Below are positions 6,848 through 14,690 of a stretch of DNA of 17,065 nt, one piece after another. The stretch spans positions 1 to 17,065 of the forward strand of contig DBMI01000091.1 of the NCBI GenBank assembly GCA_002298165.1, given 5' to 3'. Numbering within the stretch: the stretch's first letter is position 1; every line of letters begins with the position of its first letter. Position numbers and translations under genes: made by a program. The DNA is from Desulfarculales bacterium UBA702 (lineage in GTDB: Bacteria; Desulfobacterota; Syntrophobacteria; Syntrophobacterales; Syntrophobacteraceae). The notes below the pieces were generated by a model. It did no database searches. It saw nothing but the letters and a program-made list of their open reading frames with translations, and had not been told where the DNA came from.

Positions 6848-7816
6848 ATGGAAATGCCGGCGGTTGATTTTGCGAAAAAGCTTCTCAGTGAAGCTTTCAT
6901 TATAAGCTGGCGCCTTTTCAAGATAATGATCCCGGTCATTATCGTGGTGAAGGTGCTCCAGGAGGTCGGAGGTATAAAATACCTTGCCGCCATTCTCTCC
7001 CCGATAATGCACTTGGTGGGACTTCCGGGGAGCATGGGCCTGGTATGGGCCACCACCATAATTGCAAATATCTACGGCGGGGTCCTGGTCTTCTTTACAC
7101 TTGCGCCTTACGAACCTGTAACGGTCGCCCAGACCACTGTTCTTGGCCTCATGATGCTGGTGGCACACAACATGCCCATCGAGCTTCGCATTACCCAGAA
7201 AGCCGGCGTGCGCCTTCGTTTCATGCTTATCTACCGCATGGTCTGTGCTTTTCTTTTCGGTTGGGTCCTTTTTCACCTATACCAGATGGGTGGGTGGCTT
7301 CAGGGCCCGCACCGGAATTTCTGGGTTCCTCCCGCCCAGGACGGTTCACTGCTGCAGTGGGCCTTCGGACAGTTCCGGGATTTGACTTTTATCTTCTTCG
7401 TCATACTTGCCCTCCTGCTGCTCATGAAAATACTTGCCAGGATCGGCATTACCGGGATCATGATCCGGTTTTTGAATCCCGTTTTGAGACTGCTCGGAAT
7501 AGGACCGTCTGCAACGACCATCACCATTATCGGAATGACTATGGGGATCGCCTATGGCGGCGGGTTAATTATCGAGGAGGCGGTTTCAGGGCGAACCGAC
7601 AAGCGCGACGTTCTCTTTTGCCTCTCCCTTATGGGGCTTTGTCACAGCGTAATCGAGGATACCCTGCTGATAATGTTCCTTGGCGGCCACACCTCGGGAA
7701 TACTCTGGGGAAGAATTGTACTATCCCTCTTAGTGGTTTTCCTGCTGGTCAAATTGATTTCCCGCATATCGGAAAGTGCTCTCGACCGCTACTTTGTGCG
7801 TGAAGCGACTCCGTGA
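6848..7816 (+). CDS. Nucleoside-recognition (gate) domain membrane protein
   Basis: A 322-residue polytopic membrane protein with two gate-type repeats, about residues 20-145 and 180-310. Each half carries a glycine-rich turn, NIYGGVLVFF at 74-83 and IAYGGGLIIEE at 234-244, and a following Asn/His-rich segment (LVAHNMPIE at 104-112; LCHSVIEDT at 264-272). Gate domains occur in nucleoside transporters, FeoB and spore maturation proteins SpmA and SpmB, so a transport role is likely but the substrate is not known. The two halves are connected by a soluble loop near 148-170. It follows the EamA gene by 16 nt and is 116 nt upstream of the M42 peptidase. No strong ribosome binding site precedes the ATG. 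Confidence 0.85.
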   Translation: MEMPAVDFAKKLLSEAFIISWRLFKIMIPVIIVVKVLQEVGGIKYLAAILSPIMHLVGLPGSMGLVWATTIIANIYGGVLVFFTLAPYEPVTVAQTTVLGLMMLVAHNMPIELRITQKAGVRLRFMLIYRMVCAFLFGWVLFHLYQMGGWLQGPHRNFWVPPAQDGSLLQWAFGQFRDLTFIFFVILALLLLMKILARIGITGIMIRFLNPVLRLLGIGPSATTITIIGMTMGIAYGGGLIIEEAVSGRTDKRDVLFCLSLMGLCHSVIEDTLLIMFLGGHTSGILWGRIVLSLLVVFLLVKLISRISESALDRYFVREATP

Positions 7817-7932
7817 TTGACTCGTTTTGCGAGTGAGTTTTTGCGCTGGGGATTGATCCGCGCGAGTGCAGAAATTAATAGAAAGCTTACATGTTCCGAG
7901 AGTTCTTCAAATCAGAAAAAAAGGGTGGAGGA

Positions 7933-9018
7933 ATGGATAACCGGATAAAAGAGGATGCCGCCGAGCTTCTCAGGAAATTATCAAATGCCCACGGTGCGCC
8001 GGGATTCGAAAATTGGGTGCGCCGCATCTTTCGAGACGAGTTGGGTGAAGGGGTCAAAAGCGACAGGGCGGGGGATCTGATTTATGAAAAGCAGGGCACG
8101 TCGGCTTCTCCGCGCATCATGATCGCCGCTCACATGGATGAAGTTGGATTGATGGTCCAGGCGATAACGTCGGGCGGCCTGCTGAAATTCACGACTCTTG
8201 GCGGCTGGTGGGCGCACGTGCTTCCGGCAAAAAGGGTCCGTGTTTTGACGCGAGACGGGTCCGAGATACCGGGTGTGATCGGGGCAAAACCGCCTCATTT
8301 CCTTTCGGAATCCGAGCGTGAAAAGCTTCTTAAAATCGAGGACATGTTCATCGATGTGGGGGCGGCAAGTGCAAAAGAAGCGGCTGCTTTTGGAATCCGC
8401 ATCGGGGATACCGTTGTGCCGGACAGTCCTTTCACCCGTATGAAAAACCCCGACCTGTTGGTTTCGAAGGCATTTGACGACCGCGCCGGACTTGGCGTGG
8501 CAATCCAGGCGGCAAAAGCGCTCGGCTCGATCTCGCATCCAAATTCCATATTCGCGGCGGGAACAGTTCAGGAGGAAGTCGGGACCAGAGGGGCAAAGAC
8601 TGCGGCCTTTCACATAAATCCCGACGTAGCCATCATTTCCGAGGGCGCCCCGGCAGACGATCTGCCCGGCACCGGTGAAGACGAGCGCCAGTGCGTTCTG
8701 GGCGGTGGTGTCCAGATCAGGATGATGGATCCTTCTGCCATCATGAATCGAAGACTGGTTGATTTCGCTATTGATACCGCCGAGAAAAACGGCATTCCAT
8801 ACCAGTTGGCCGTAAGGAGAAAGGGCGGGACCGATGCCGGTCCGATCCATCTCCACGGTGCGGGCGTTCCCTCCGTGGTCCTTGCAGTCCCGGTCCGATA
8901 CGCCCATACCCATAATACCGTAATGAACCTGTCCGACTACCTGGCCGCTTTGTCGCTTGTGCTCAGGCTGGCCGAATCGATAGACGACAAAGTTGCGGCA
9001 AGCTTCTGGGAATATTAA
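7933..9018 (+). CDS. M42 family metallo-aminopeptidase
   Basis: A 361-residue cytoplasmic zinc or cobalt aminopeptidase of the M42 family, whose members usually form dodecameric TET particles that trim peptides. Expected metal and catalytic residues are present: HMD (His67, Asp69), the bridging Asp182 in AFDDRAG, the Glu-Glu pair QEEVG (214-215), Glu237 in EGAPADDLPG, and His325 in RYAHTHN. Glu237 stands where many M42 enzymes have Asp, which may alter metal choice or mark a subfamily. The ATG at 7933 is preferred over one at 7891 because it matches the family N-terminus and is preceded by a purine-rich AAGGGTGGAGG; the longer start would add a 14-residue Lys/Gly tail. It probably recycles peptides; a link to the transport genes just upstream is inferred only from proximity. 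Confidence 0.9.
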   Translation: MDNRIKEDAAELLRKLSNAHGAPGFENWVRRIFRDELGEGVKSDRAGDLIYEKQGTSASPRIMIAAHMDEVGLMVQAITSGGLLKFTTLGGWWAHVLPAKRVRVLTRDGSEIPGVIGAKPPHFLSESEREKLLKIEDMFIDVGAASAKEAAAFGIRIGDTVVPDSPFTRMKNPDLLVSKAFDDRAGLGVAIQAAKALGSISHPNSIFAAGTVQEEVGTRGAKTAAFHINPDVAIISEGAPADDLPGTGEDERQCVLGGGVQIRMMDPSAIMNRRLVDFAIDTAEKNGIPYQLAVRRKGGTDAGPIHLHGAGVPSVVLAVPVRYAHTHNTVMNLSDYLAALSLVLRLAESIDDKVAASFWEY

Positions 9019-9200
9019 TCAGCTCAGGTAGGCCGTTTAGGGCAGGGATTCAAGCTGATTGCGGTACCGCCTCAACCCGAATCCATGAATGAATCTTTCG
9101 CCTCGGAAATGAATAAGAGGTTCGCCCGGAACTATATCCCATAGCCGTCAATTAAGAGCTTTACTGTATTCCAGCAAAGCCGATTATCACAACTCGTCAT

Positions 9201-9231
9201 TCCCGCCTCTTTCTTTTCCGCTCGTGCGGGA
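9201..9231. repeat. Extragenic palindrome with TCCCGC/GCGGGA arms
   Basis: Six-base perfect arms surround a 19-base pyrimidine-rich loop. The leading GTCATTCCCGC is typical of dispersed repeats in many proteobacteria, and the arms match those at 130-148. Confidence 0.4.
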
Positions 9232-9334
9232 TTATCCTTCTTCGTGTTCATTTGCTGACATTCCCCAGGTTAAATTGACACCCGAATCTTTTTATTCAAA
9301 CCCTCCGCTATGGAGTGACCGACCATGTCCGCCT

Positions 9335-9344
9335 TGCACGTGCA
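9335..9344. promoter_or_regulatory. 10-bp palindrome TGCACGTGCA, possible regulator site
   Basis: A perfect palindrome centred about 50 bases upstream of the sigma-54-like element. The position would suit an enhancer-binding protein, although such sites are usually longer and further away. No regulator can be named. Confidence 0.3.
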
Positions 9345-9387
9345 CGATCTTCGCCGGAGTCCCGAATGAATCGATCCGGTCTGTAAG

Positions 9388-9403
9388 TGGCACAAAGCTT
9401 GAA
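9388..9403 (+). promoter_or_regulatory. Sigma-54-like -24/-12 element before prkA1
   Basis: TGGCAC is followed after five bases by TTGAA, giving the GG spacing expected at -24 and -12. The consensus -12 is TTGC, so the key C is A here. It lies about 65 nt before the start codon at 9468. The match is suggestive, not decisive. Confidence 0.35.
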
Positions 9404-9414
9404 TAAGTACCTCT

Positions 9415-9431
9415 AGGGGAGTAAATCCCCT
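9415..9431 (+). promoter_or_regulatory. Leader hairpin upstream of prkA1
   Basis: AGGGGA and TCCCCT pair perfectly around a five-base GTAAA loop, about 36 nt before the start codon. It would sit at the extreme 5' end of a transcript from the sigma-54-like element, where it may stabilise the message. Confidence 0.45.
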
Positions 9432-9467
9432 GCTGAATTGGATCCCCTTCTTCTTTGGAGTCAAAAG

Positions 9468-11531
9468 ATGGAAACAAATGCAAAAAGCATCGAGCAACAT
9501 CTCCGCCTCGTCAAAGAGGGGGCGAGACATTTCGAGAATGCATATCAGGCTGTTGCCCGCATGATCCTGAGCGAACATTCAGCGATCGAGAAGGTCCTGG
9601 TCAACGGCAAGAGCACCTATGATTTCAAGATCTTCCGGACCGCCCCCAAACACGTCATAGGCATGTACGATGAGGTGAACAGCTTCGTGTCATTCGTTAA
9701 AGATGCCGCGGAGGGGGGCTCCTCAAGGGAAATGGCCTACGTGCTGGTGGGAGAGCCCGGAAATGGGAAGACCTTTTTCGTTGATTATCTTTGCGCGCTC
9801 TATAGGGATTTCATGGCCCTCCCGGAAAACAACAGGTACACCTATAATTTCAGAAATCTCGATCGTTTGGGCAATTACGGCAGGATCAAATGCATCCAGT
9901 CGCAAACCTTCGAGGACCCGACGATTCTCGCCATGAACCTGTTGCAGTCCAAAGATAAGAGCAAGGAAAATCTGGCCAAGCTGGGAGGCTTTACCGACAG
10001 TCGGGTTGATAAGTTGTTTCAGAGCTATCGGCCGCTGGGTGCGTGCAGCGATTATATACTAAACGACATCAGGACCTTCTGCCAGGGCGACCTGAAGAAG
10101 ATGCTCGATTTCATCGAGGTCGTTCCTGTCCCGCTCAGCGAAAGCATGGGTACACTTACCGGAAAATATTCGGCCAAGGATAAGATTACGTCGTCGGCGG
10201 TTGACCTGATCGGCGAGGAATCTATCCAGCGGCTGCTGCACATTAGCGACGCAAACAATCCTTACCGGTTCGATCTCAGAAGAGGCGCGCTGGCGCGGGT
10301 TGCAGGCGGCGGGATTCATTTCAGCGACGAAATTTTCAAGAACAAAAAGGACCTCGTTCAGGTCTACCTTGGAGTGATCCAGAACCGGAACATAGAAATT
10401 GACGGTTTCCGGTGGCCCATTGACACCCTGATCATCGCCACAAGCAACAACTCGGAGTTCAACAGGTTCCTTGCGGAAAAAGAAGAGGCGCCTATAGTGG
10501 ACCGGTGCAGGATCTGCTACGTGGCCCACAACACCGACTACCGGCTCCAGGAACAACTGACCTCCTACTCGATCGGGAGCGAGTCAAAGACCACCCTGAC
10601 CAAGGAGCACCTCCACCAGGACCCCAACCTCAACTATGCCGCCTCTGTTGCCGTGGTCCTTACGAGGTTTCCGAAGTCGGAAAAACTTACCTCCATTGAA
10701 ATGATGAAGCTGGCGGCGGGCGAAGTAGCGGGCGAGAAGAGCATAAAGACCCTCGCCGAAGTAATCGACATGCTAAACCACGAGCCGGATATTACCAAGA
10801 GATTCGGTCAGAAAGGGCTTGGCCAGAGAAATCTCGGCAGGGCGATCCAACTGCTAATGGAGACCTCGGAGACAAACGAAGGCCAATGCATGTTCGCCTA
10901 CGACATCTTTAAATCCCTCGGACGGGTCGTGCTCGATTATGTTCCCGAGGCGAACGATAGGGCCAAGTACCTCGATGATCTAAAGATTGCAAAGGGTCTT
11001 TACAGGGAAAGAATAATGACGGAAATGTTCAACGCCTACATGGATGAGCCGCATGCCATCCGGAAGGACGTGATGAACTACGTCAATATGATAATCGGAA
11101 TAGATGCCGAAAACCTGGGTACGGACAAGATGTGGAAGTACAAAAATCCACAGACCGGAGAACTCAAGGCGCTGAAAATAGACGAGCGCTATATCCAGAG
11201 CGTTGAAGACCGGCTTGGCCTCAAGACACATGAACAGCGGGAATCCTTCAGGACCTCGATTCGAAAGATCTACGGCCAGAAGATGTCAACCGACCGGGAA
11301 TACGATTTCATGGACAACCTTGAACTTGTCAAAGCCGTAACTGACGTTCGCCTGAAATCGGATATTGCGGGAGCGGGAAGCCTGATTGGTGCCCTTGCCA
11401 ACCGCACCAACGAGGAGAATCAAAAGCTCTACGAGCGGATCGTCGATGCCATGCTCAACAAGCTCGGATACTGCCTTACCTGCGCTCAGAAAACCGTCGA
11501 GTACTTCTGCACGAAGAGCGACGAAAATTAG
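9468..11531 (+). CDS. PrkA-type AAA+ protein, first paralogue (PrkA1)
   Basis: A 687-residue cytoplasmic AAA+ protein of the PrkA/YeaG family, described as a Ser/Thr protein kinase in enterics and as an ATP-dependent protease in B. subtilis. The AAA domain covers about residues 60-370: Walker A GEPGNGKT at 95-102, Walker B HFSDE at 284-288, sensor 1 ATSNNSE at 324-330, and a candidate arginine finger DRCR at 345-348. The PrkA C-terminal region follows to about 660. It lacks the CPxH...CxxC motif seen in the second paralogue and in Bacillus PrkA, but ends with YCLTC (669-672) and a further Cys at 681, a possible small metal site. The ATG at 9468 has GGAG seven bases upstream and beats the earlier TTG at 9438. 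It opens a four-gene cassette. Confidence 0.88.
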   Translation: METNAKSIEQHLRLVKEGARHFENAYQAVARMILSEHSAIEKVLVNGKSTYDFKIFRTAPKHVIGMYDEVNSFVSFVKDAAEGGSSREMAYVLVGEPGNGKTFFVDYLCALYRDFMALPENNRYTYNFRNLDRLGNYGRIKCIQSQTFEDPTILAMNLLQSKDKSKENLAKLGGFTDSRVDKLFQSYRPLGACSDYILNDIRTFCQGDLKKMLDFIEVVPVPLSESMGTLTGKYSAKDKITSSAVDLIGEESIQRLLHISDANNPYRFDLRRGALARVAGGGIHFSDEIFKNKKDLVQVYLGVIQNRNIEIDGFRWPIDTLIIATSNNSEFNRFLAEKEEAPIVDRCRICYVAHNTDYRLQEQLTSYSIGSESKTTLTKEHLHQDPNLNYAASVAVVLTRFPKSEKLTSIEMMKLAAGEVAGEKSIKTLAEVIDMLNHEPDITKRFGQKGLGQRNLGRAIQLLMETSETNEGQCMFAYDIFKSLGRVVLDYVPEANDRAKYLDDLKIAKGLYRERIMTEMFNAYMDEPHAIRKDVMNYVNMIIGIDAENLGTDKMWKYKNPQTGELKALKIDERYIQSVEDRLGLKTHEQRESFRTSIRKIYGQKMSTDREYDFMDNLELVKAVTDVRLKSDIAGAGSLIGALANRTNEENQKLYERIVDAMLNKLGYCLTCAQKTVEYFCTKSDEN

Positions 11532-11565
11532 GCGGGTGCCGGGTATGGGGTGTCGGAAAATGTAG

Positions 11566-11592
11566 GGTGGGTACAGCTTCACCGTGCCCACC
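11566..11592. repeat. REP-like hairpin between prkA1 and yeaH
   Basis: GGTGGGTAC and GTGCCCACC pair over nine positions with one G-U, around a nine-base loop. The preceding TGTAGGGTGGG is characteristic of dispersed GTGGGC...GCCCAC palindromes in many bacterial genomes, some tied to RAYT transposases. Within the operon it may stabilise the upstream message or alter the expression ratio. Confidence 0.6.
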
Positions 11593-11599
11593 GTCCGGG

Positions 11600-13024
11600 A
11601 TGAAAAGAAAAAAAAGTAGAGTGCCGGTCATGCAAAAAGATACACCGGTCCAAAATGACAGCGAAGGAATTGCCAGGCAAGCCGAGGAGGGTTCCGGGCT
11701 TGTCCACGCGATGCCCGATGAGCGTGGCGCGGTCGGGAGACCGGGCCATAACGGCGGGGCGGGGGATGTTTTGTCGCTTACGCCGTCCCTCTCCAATATG
11801 CGGGCGATCTACGGCAGCAGCGACCTGGTTTTTCTCCAGGGATCGTCGGCTCCCGGCGGCACTTATGTCCATAGCCTGAAAGCTATCGACGAACTGCTCG
11901 AGCGGGACAAGCTGCGCGAAAAGGACGGCTTTCCCCGAAAGATTCGCGTGGGAAGGCTGGTAAAGCCGGGCCGCGGAGACAAAGGCAAAATCATACTGGT
12001 CCCGACGACGGTCGAGGAGAAATTCATCCATGATGTCCGGAGTTCGGAACCGGGCAGCGGCGGCCAATCCGGGGGCACGGGAGAAGGCAAGGAAGGCGAG
12101 GTAATAGGAGAAGAGCAGGTTGAGGGCGGGGAAGGCGGCGCCGGGGCCGGAGGGGCCGGGCAGGGCGAGGGCGGTGAGCATGAGATGGAGTCGAGCGCTT
12201 ATGATCTGGGAAAGGTCCTGGGCGAAAAATTCGAACTGCCCAACCTCAAGAGTAAGGGCAAGAAGCGCTCTCTTACCCGATACACATACGATCTGACTGA
12301 CAGGCATAAGGGCCGCGGCCAGCTCCTGGACAAGAAGGCAACCCTTCGCAAAATCATTGAGACCAATATTTCTCTGGAAAAAATCCTCGATCCCGAGGAC
12401 ATCGATCCGGCCAATCTCCTGGTTTCGCCTCAGGATGAGATCTACCGGATATTGTCGAAGGAAAAGGATTATGAGTCACAGGCCATGGTCTTTTTCCTCA
12501 GGGATTATTCCGGTTCCATGATGGGAAGGCCTACTGACGTTGTCGTGACCCAGCATGTGTTGATCTATAGCTGGCTTCTTTTCCAGTACGAAAAGCAGGT
12601 CGAGACCAGGTTCATTCTGCACGATACCGCCGCTAAGGAGGTCCCGGATTTTTTTACCTACTATAATCAGTCGGTTGCCGGCGGAACGAAAGTGGGGTCC
12701 GCCTACCGCCTGGTAAACGAGATAGTCGAGGCGGGCAACCTCGCACGGGACTACAACATATACGTCTTCCACGGCACCGACGGCGACGATTGGGATAACG
12801 ACGGGCGGGAAACCATTCCGGAAATAAAAAAGATCCTCACATTCGCGAACAGGATCGGAATTACCATTGCCGGAAGGACTACCGACGCGTCCACATCCGT
12901 CGAAAGATACATATCCAATTCGCGCCTGTTGGACGAATATCCCAAAGGCATCCGCATGGACAGCGTGGGTGAGAACGCAACCGAAGTGCGCCTGATAGAA
13001 GGAATAAAGACGCTGCTCTCATGA
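11600..13024 (+). CDS. DUF444/YeaH-type von Willebrand A domain protein
   Basis: A 474-residue DUF444 protein; E. coli yeaH is encoded next to the PrkA homologue yeaG. Residues 60-150 and 195-285 are conserved flanks; between them, residues 150-193 form a linker made mostly of Gly, Glu, Ala and Gln. The vWA domain starts near 295 with a complete metal-ion-dependent adhesion site: Asp302, Ser304 and Ser306 in RDYSGSM, Thr363 in GGTKVGS, and Asp394 in HGTDGDD. Such modules often serve as adaptors or cofactors for AAA+ ATPases, so it probably works with PrkA. The start is uncertain: ATG 11600 is used, ATG 11630 is also possible, and GTG 11567 lies inside a hairpin. None has a good ribosome binding site. 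It is 68 nt after prkA1 and 31 nt before the SpoVR gene. Confidence 0.88.
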   Translation: MKRKKSRVPVMQKDTPVQNDSEGIARQAEEGSGLVHAMPDERGAVGRPGHNGGAGDVLSLTPSLSNMRAIYGSSDLVFLQGSSAPGGTYVHSLKAIDELLERDKLREKDGFPRKIRVGRLVKPGRGDKGKIILVPTTVEEKFIHDVRSSEPGSGGQSGGTGEGKEGEVIGEEQVEGGEGGAGAGGAGQGEGGEHEMESSAYDLGKVLGEKFELPNLKSKGKKRSLTRYTYDLTDRHKGRGQLLDKKATLRKIIETNISLEKILDPEDIDPANLLVSPQDEIYRILSKEKDYESQAMVFFLRDYSGSMMGRPTDVVVTQHVLIYSWLLFQYEKQVETRFILHDTAAKEVPDFFTYYNQSVAGGTKVGSAYRLVNEIVEAGNLARDYNIYVFHGTDGDDWDNDGRETIPEIKKILTFANRIGITIAGRTTDASTSVERYISNSRLLDEYPKGIRMDSVGENATEVRLIEGIKTLLS

Positions 13025-13055
13025 GCGGCGGCTTTTACAACACGGGACAGCGGCG

Positions 13056-14678
13056 ATGGAACTGATCGACCAGCATACGAAAAAGATCATGGAAGGGTGC
13101 AAGGAAAGGGCTCGGGATGCCGGGTTGCGCTTTCAAGACGAGTCGCTCGAATACATCGTCACCAACCAGGACCTGCTCGAACTGTCACCCAAGTACATGA
13201 TCCCGACCCTCTACGATTATTGGGTGCATGACGTCGAAGTACTCAGGGAAAAAGGCCGCTACGAACTCTACCCCAATAATCCCTATGAAACCGTTATCAA
13301 CACGCGTCCGGCTATTTCCTTTTACAATGACAACAATCCGGACTGGCTGAACGTGATGATCTTCTACCACGTGCTTGCCCACATAGATTTTTTCCAGAAC
13401 AACATGTGTTTCAAGCACACCTGGGATGAAGATTTCGCTGGACAGGCCCTCTCGGACAAGAGCACCATAGCCATGCTTCGCTCCGAGAGAGGACGCTGGG
13501 TCGATTATGTCATAGAATTCAGTCGGGGCATGGACAACCTGGTGGGTTTTCATGGCGCGCTCTCGGATATAAATCAGCCGCCCGAGATAAAAGTTTCGGC
13601 AAAAATCGATTTTTATTTCGATGTTTTCCTGCAATCTATACGGCGCCTCAGCATAACAGAATATCTAAAGGAAATTGACCGCTACAATGATGCGGTGCGG
13701 CATTTCGGCTCGATCGCCGAAACGGCTTTCTTCTCCGATGTAGCCAGGAAGTATCCCGAGTTCGAAGCGCTTTTCGCAAGGCGCGGAGGCGTGCACAAAA
13801 AATCGAGGGACCTGCTGCAGTTTATCCAGGAAAATTCCCCGTTTCTCGGCAAGGAAGAAAACCGCTGGATGAAATCGATCCTGCAGATCGTGCGAAAAAC
13901 TTCGCTTTTCTTTCAACCGCAAATTCGGACCAAAATCCTGAATGAAGGATGGGCCAGCTACTGGCATGAGAAGTTATTTCTCAAAGACGACAGGATCGAC
14001 GGCAACGAGGTTGCCTTCGCTCGTGTTAACGCCATGGTAACCGCTTTGCCCAGGATCGGCATAAACCCCTACGCTCTCGGAATGCGCCTCTTCGATCACA
14101 TCGAGGATATGTCGAACAAGGGGAAGATTTCCACCGAGTTTCAGAGGATCCAAAATGAGCAGAAGCGGCAGCAATTCGACAAGAAAACAGGTTCGGGTAT
14201 GGACTCTGTTTTCAAAATCAGGGAGGATTTCGATGACTTCCTGTTCATCAAGTCTTTTGTAGACCAGGACTTCGTGGATCAGCACAAACTTTTCGTAACG
14301 GGCCGGAGGCTTAATACGCAGAGGATGACCTGGGAATACTTCATCAAGAGCAGGGATGCCGGGCAGTACAGGCAGATGCTGCTCGACAGCCTCTACCACC
14401 CACCCTTTATCGAAATCGACAGAACAAAAGAGGGCTGCCTGTACCTCGACCACCAGTTCGAGGGAAAGCCGCTGGTGAATGAGTTCATCAACAATACCAT
14501 GCTGGGAATTGAGTACCTTTGGGGCGGGCCGGTCAAGCTGGAAACTTCAGAGATGATCGAGGACCCCCAGGAGTCGTTGAATGACGGCGGCTACAACATG
14601 CCGCCCGAAAAGGAACCTTCCTGGCACAGGGTTGTCTATACCATGCAAGACAGGCAGTTATCCAAAACTGTCCTGTGA
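13056..14678 (+). CDS. SpoVR/YcgB family protein
   Basis: A 540-residue cytoplasmic protein of the SpoVR family, needed for spore cortex formation in Bacillus and known as YcgB in enteric stress regulons. The biochemical function is unknown. Two hallmark blocks are visible: HVLAHIDFFQNN at 105-116 and NEGWASYWHEKL at 296-307. Their conserved His and Glu (His105, His109, Glu297, His304) could form a metal site, which is my inference. The N-terminal LYDYWVHDVE block and the ERGRWVDYVIEFSRG block also match the family. The C-terminal 150 residues are less conserved. The ATG at 13056 has only a weak GGGAC upstream and sits inside a 14-codon reading frame that overlaps the yeaH stop, so coupled translation is possible. 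It is part of the four-gene cassette. Confidence 0.9.
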   Translation: MELIDQHTKKIMEGCKERARDAGLRFQDESLEYIVTNQDLLELSPKYMIPTLYDYWVHDVEVLREKGRYELYPNNPYETVINTRPAISFYNDNNPDWLNVMIFYHVLAHIDFFQNNMCFKHTWDEDFAGQALSDKSTIAMLRSERGRWVDYVIEFSRGMDNLVGFHGALSDINQPPEIKVSAKIDFYFDVFLQSIRRLSITEYLKEIDRYNDAVRHFGSIAETAFFSDVARKYPEFEALFARRGGVHKKSRDLLQFIQENSPFLGKEENRWMKSILQIVRKTSLFFQPQIRTKILNEGWASYWHEKLFLKDDRIDGNEVAFARVNAMVTALPRIGINPYALGMRLFDHIEDMSNKGKISTEFQRIQNEQKRQQFDKKTGSGMDSVFKIREDFDDFLFIKSFVDQDFVDQHKLFVTGRRLNTQRMTWEYFIKSRDAGQYRQMLLDSLYHPPFIEIDRTKEGCLYLDHQFEGKPLVNEFINNTMLGIEYLWGGPVKLETSEMIEDPQESLNDGGYNMPPEKEPSWHRVVYTMQDRQLSKTVL

Positions 14679-14690
14679 TGGAGGTTTGTC

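Larger units (their letters stand above)
9019..9467. other. Leader region of the stress cassette
   Basis: This 449-nt gap has no credible gene. It contains an 8-bp inverted repeat around 9017-9060 just at the M42 stop, a CCCGC-type palindrome at 9201-9231, a 10-bp palindrome at 9335-9344, a sigma-54-like element at 9388-9402 and a hairpin at 9415-9431. Its length and content fit a complex promoter region for the cassette that follows. Confidence 0.6.

Noticed and set aside
6764..7276. 170-residue minus-strand open frame rich in His and Lys
   Set aside because: It is the antisense of the EamA and gate-domain genes, both of which have strong membrane protein character.
7045..7803. 252-residue plus-strand open frame
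   Set aside because: It is a shifted frame inside the gate-domain gene; the composition (high Arg, His, Pro, Cys) is typical of an out-of-frame shadow.
7981..8913. 310-residue minus-strand open frame
   Set aside because: It is antisense to the M42 peptidase, which keeps all catalytic residues in the sense frame.
9275..9280. TTGACA hexamer upstream of prkA1
   Set aside because: No acceptable -10 hexamer follows at 16-18 bases, so it is not supported as a sigma-70 promoter.
11579..12307. 242-residue minus-strand open frame
   Set aside because: It is antisense to the GC-rich first half of the YeaH homologue, where few stops arise by composition.
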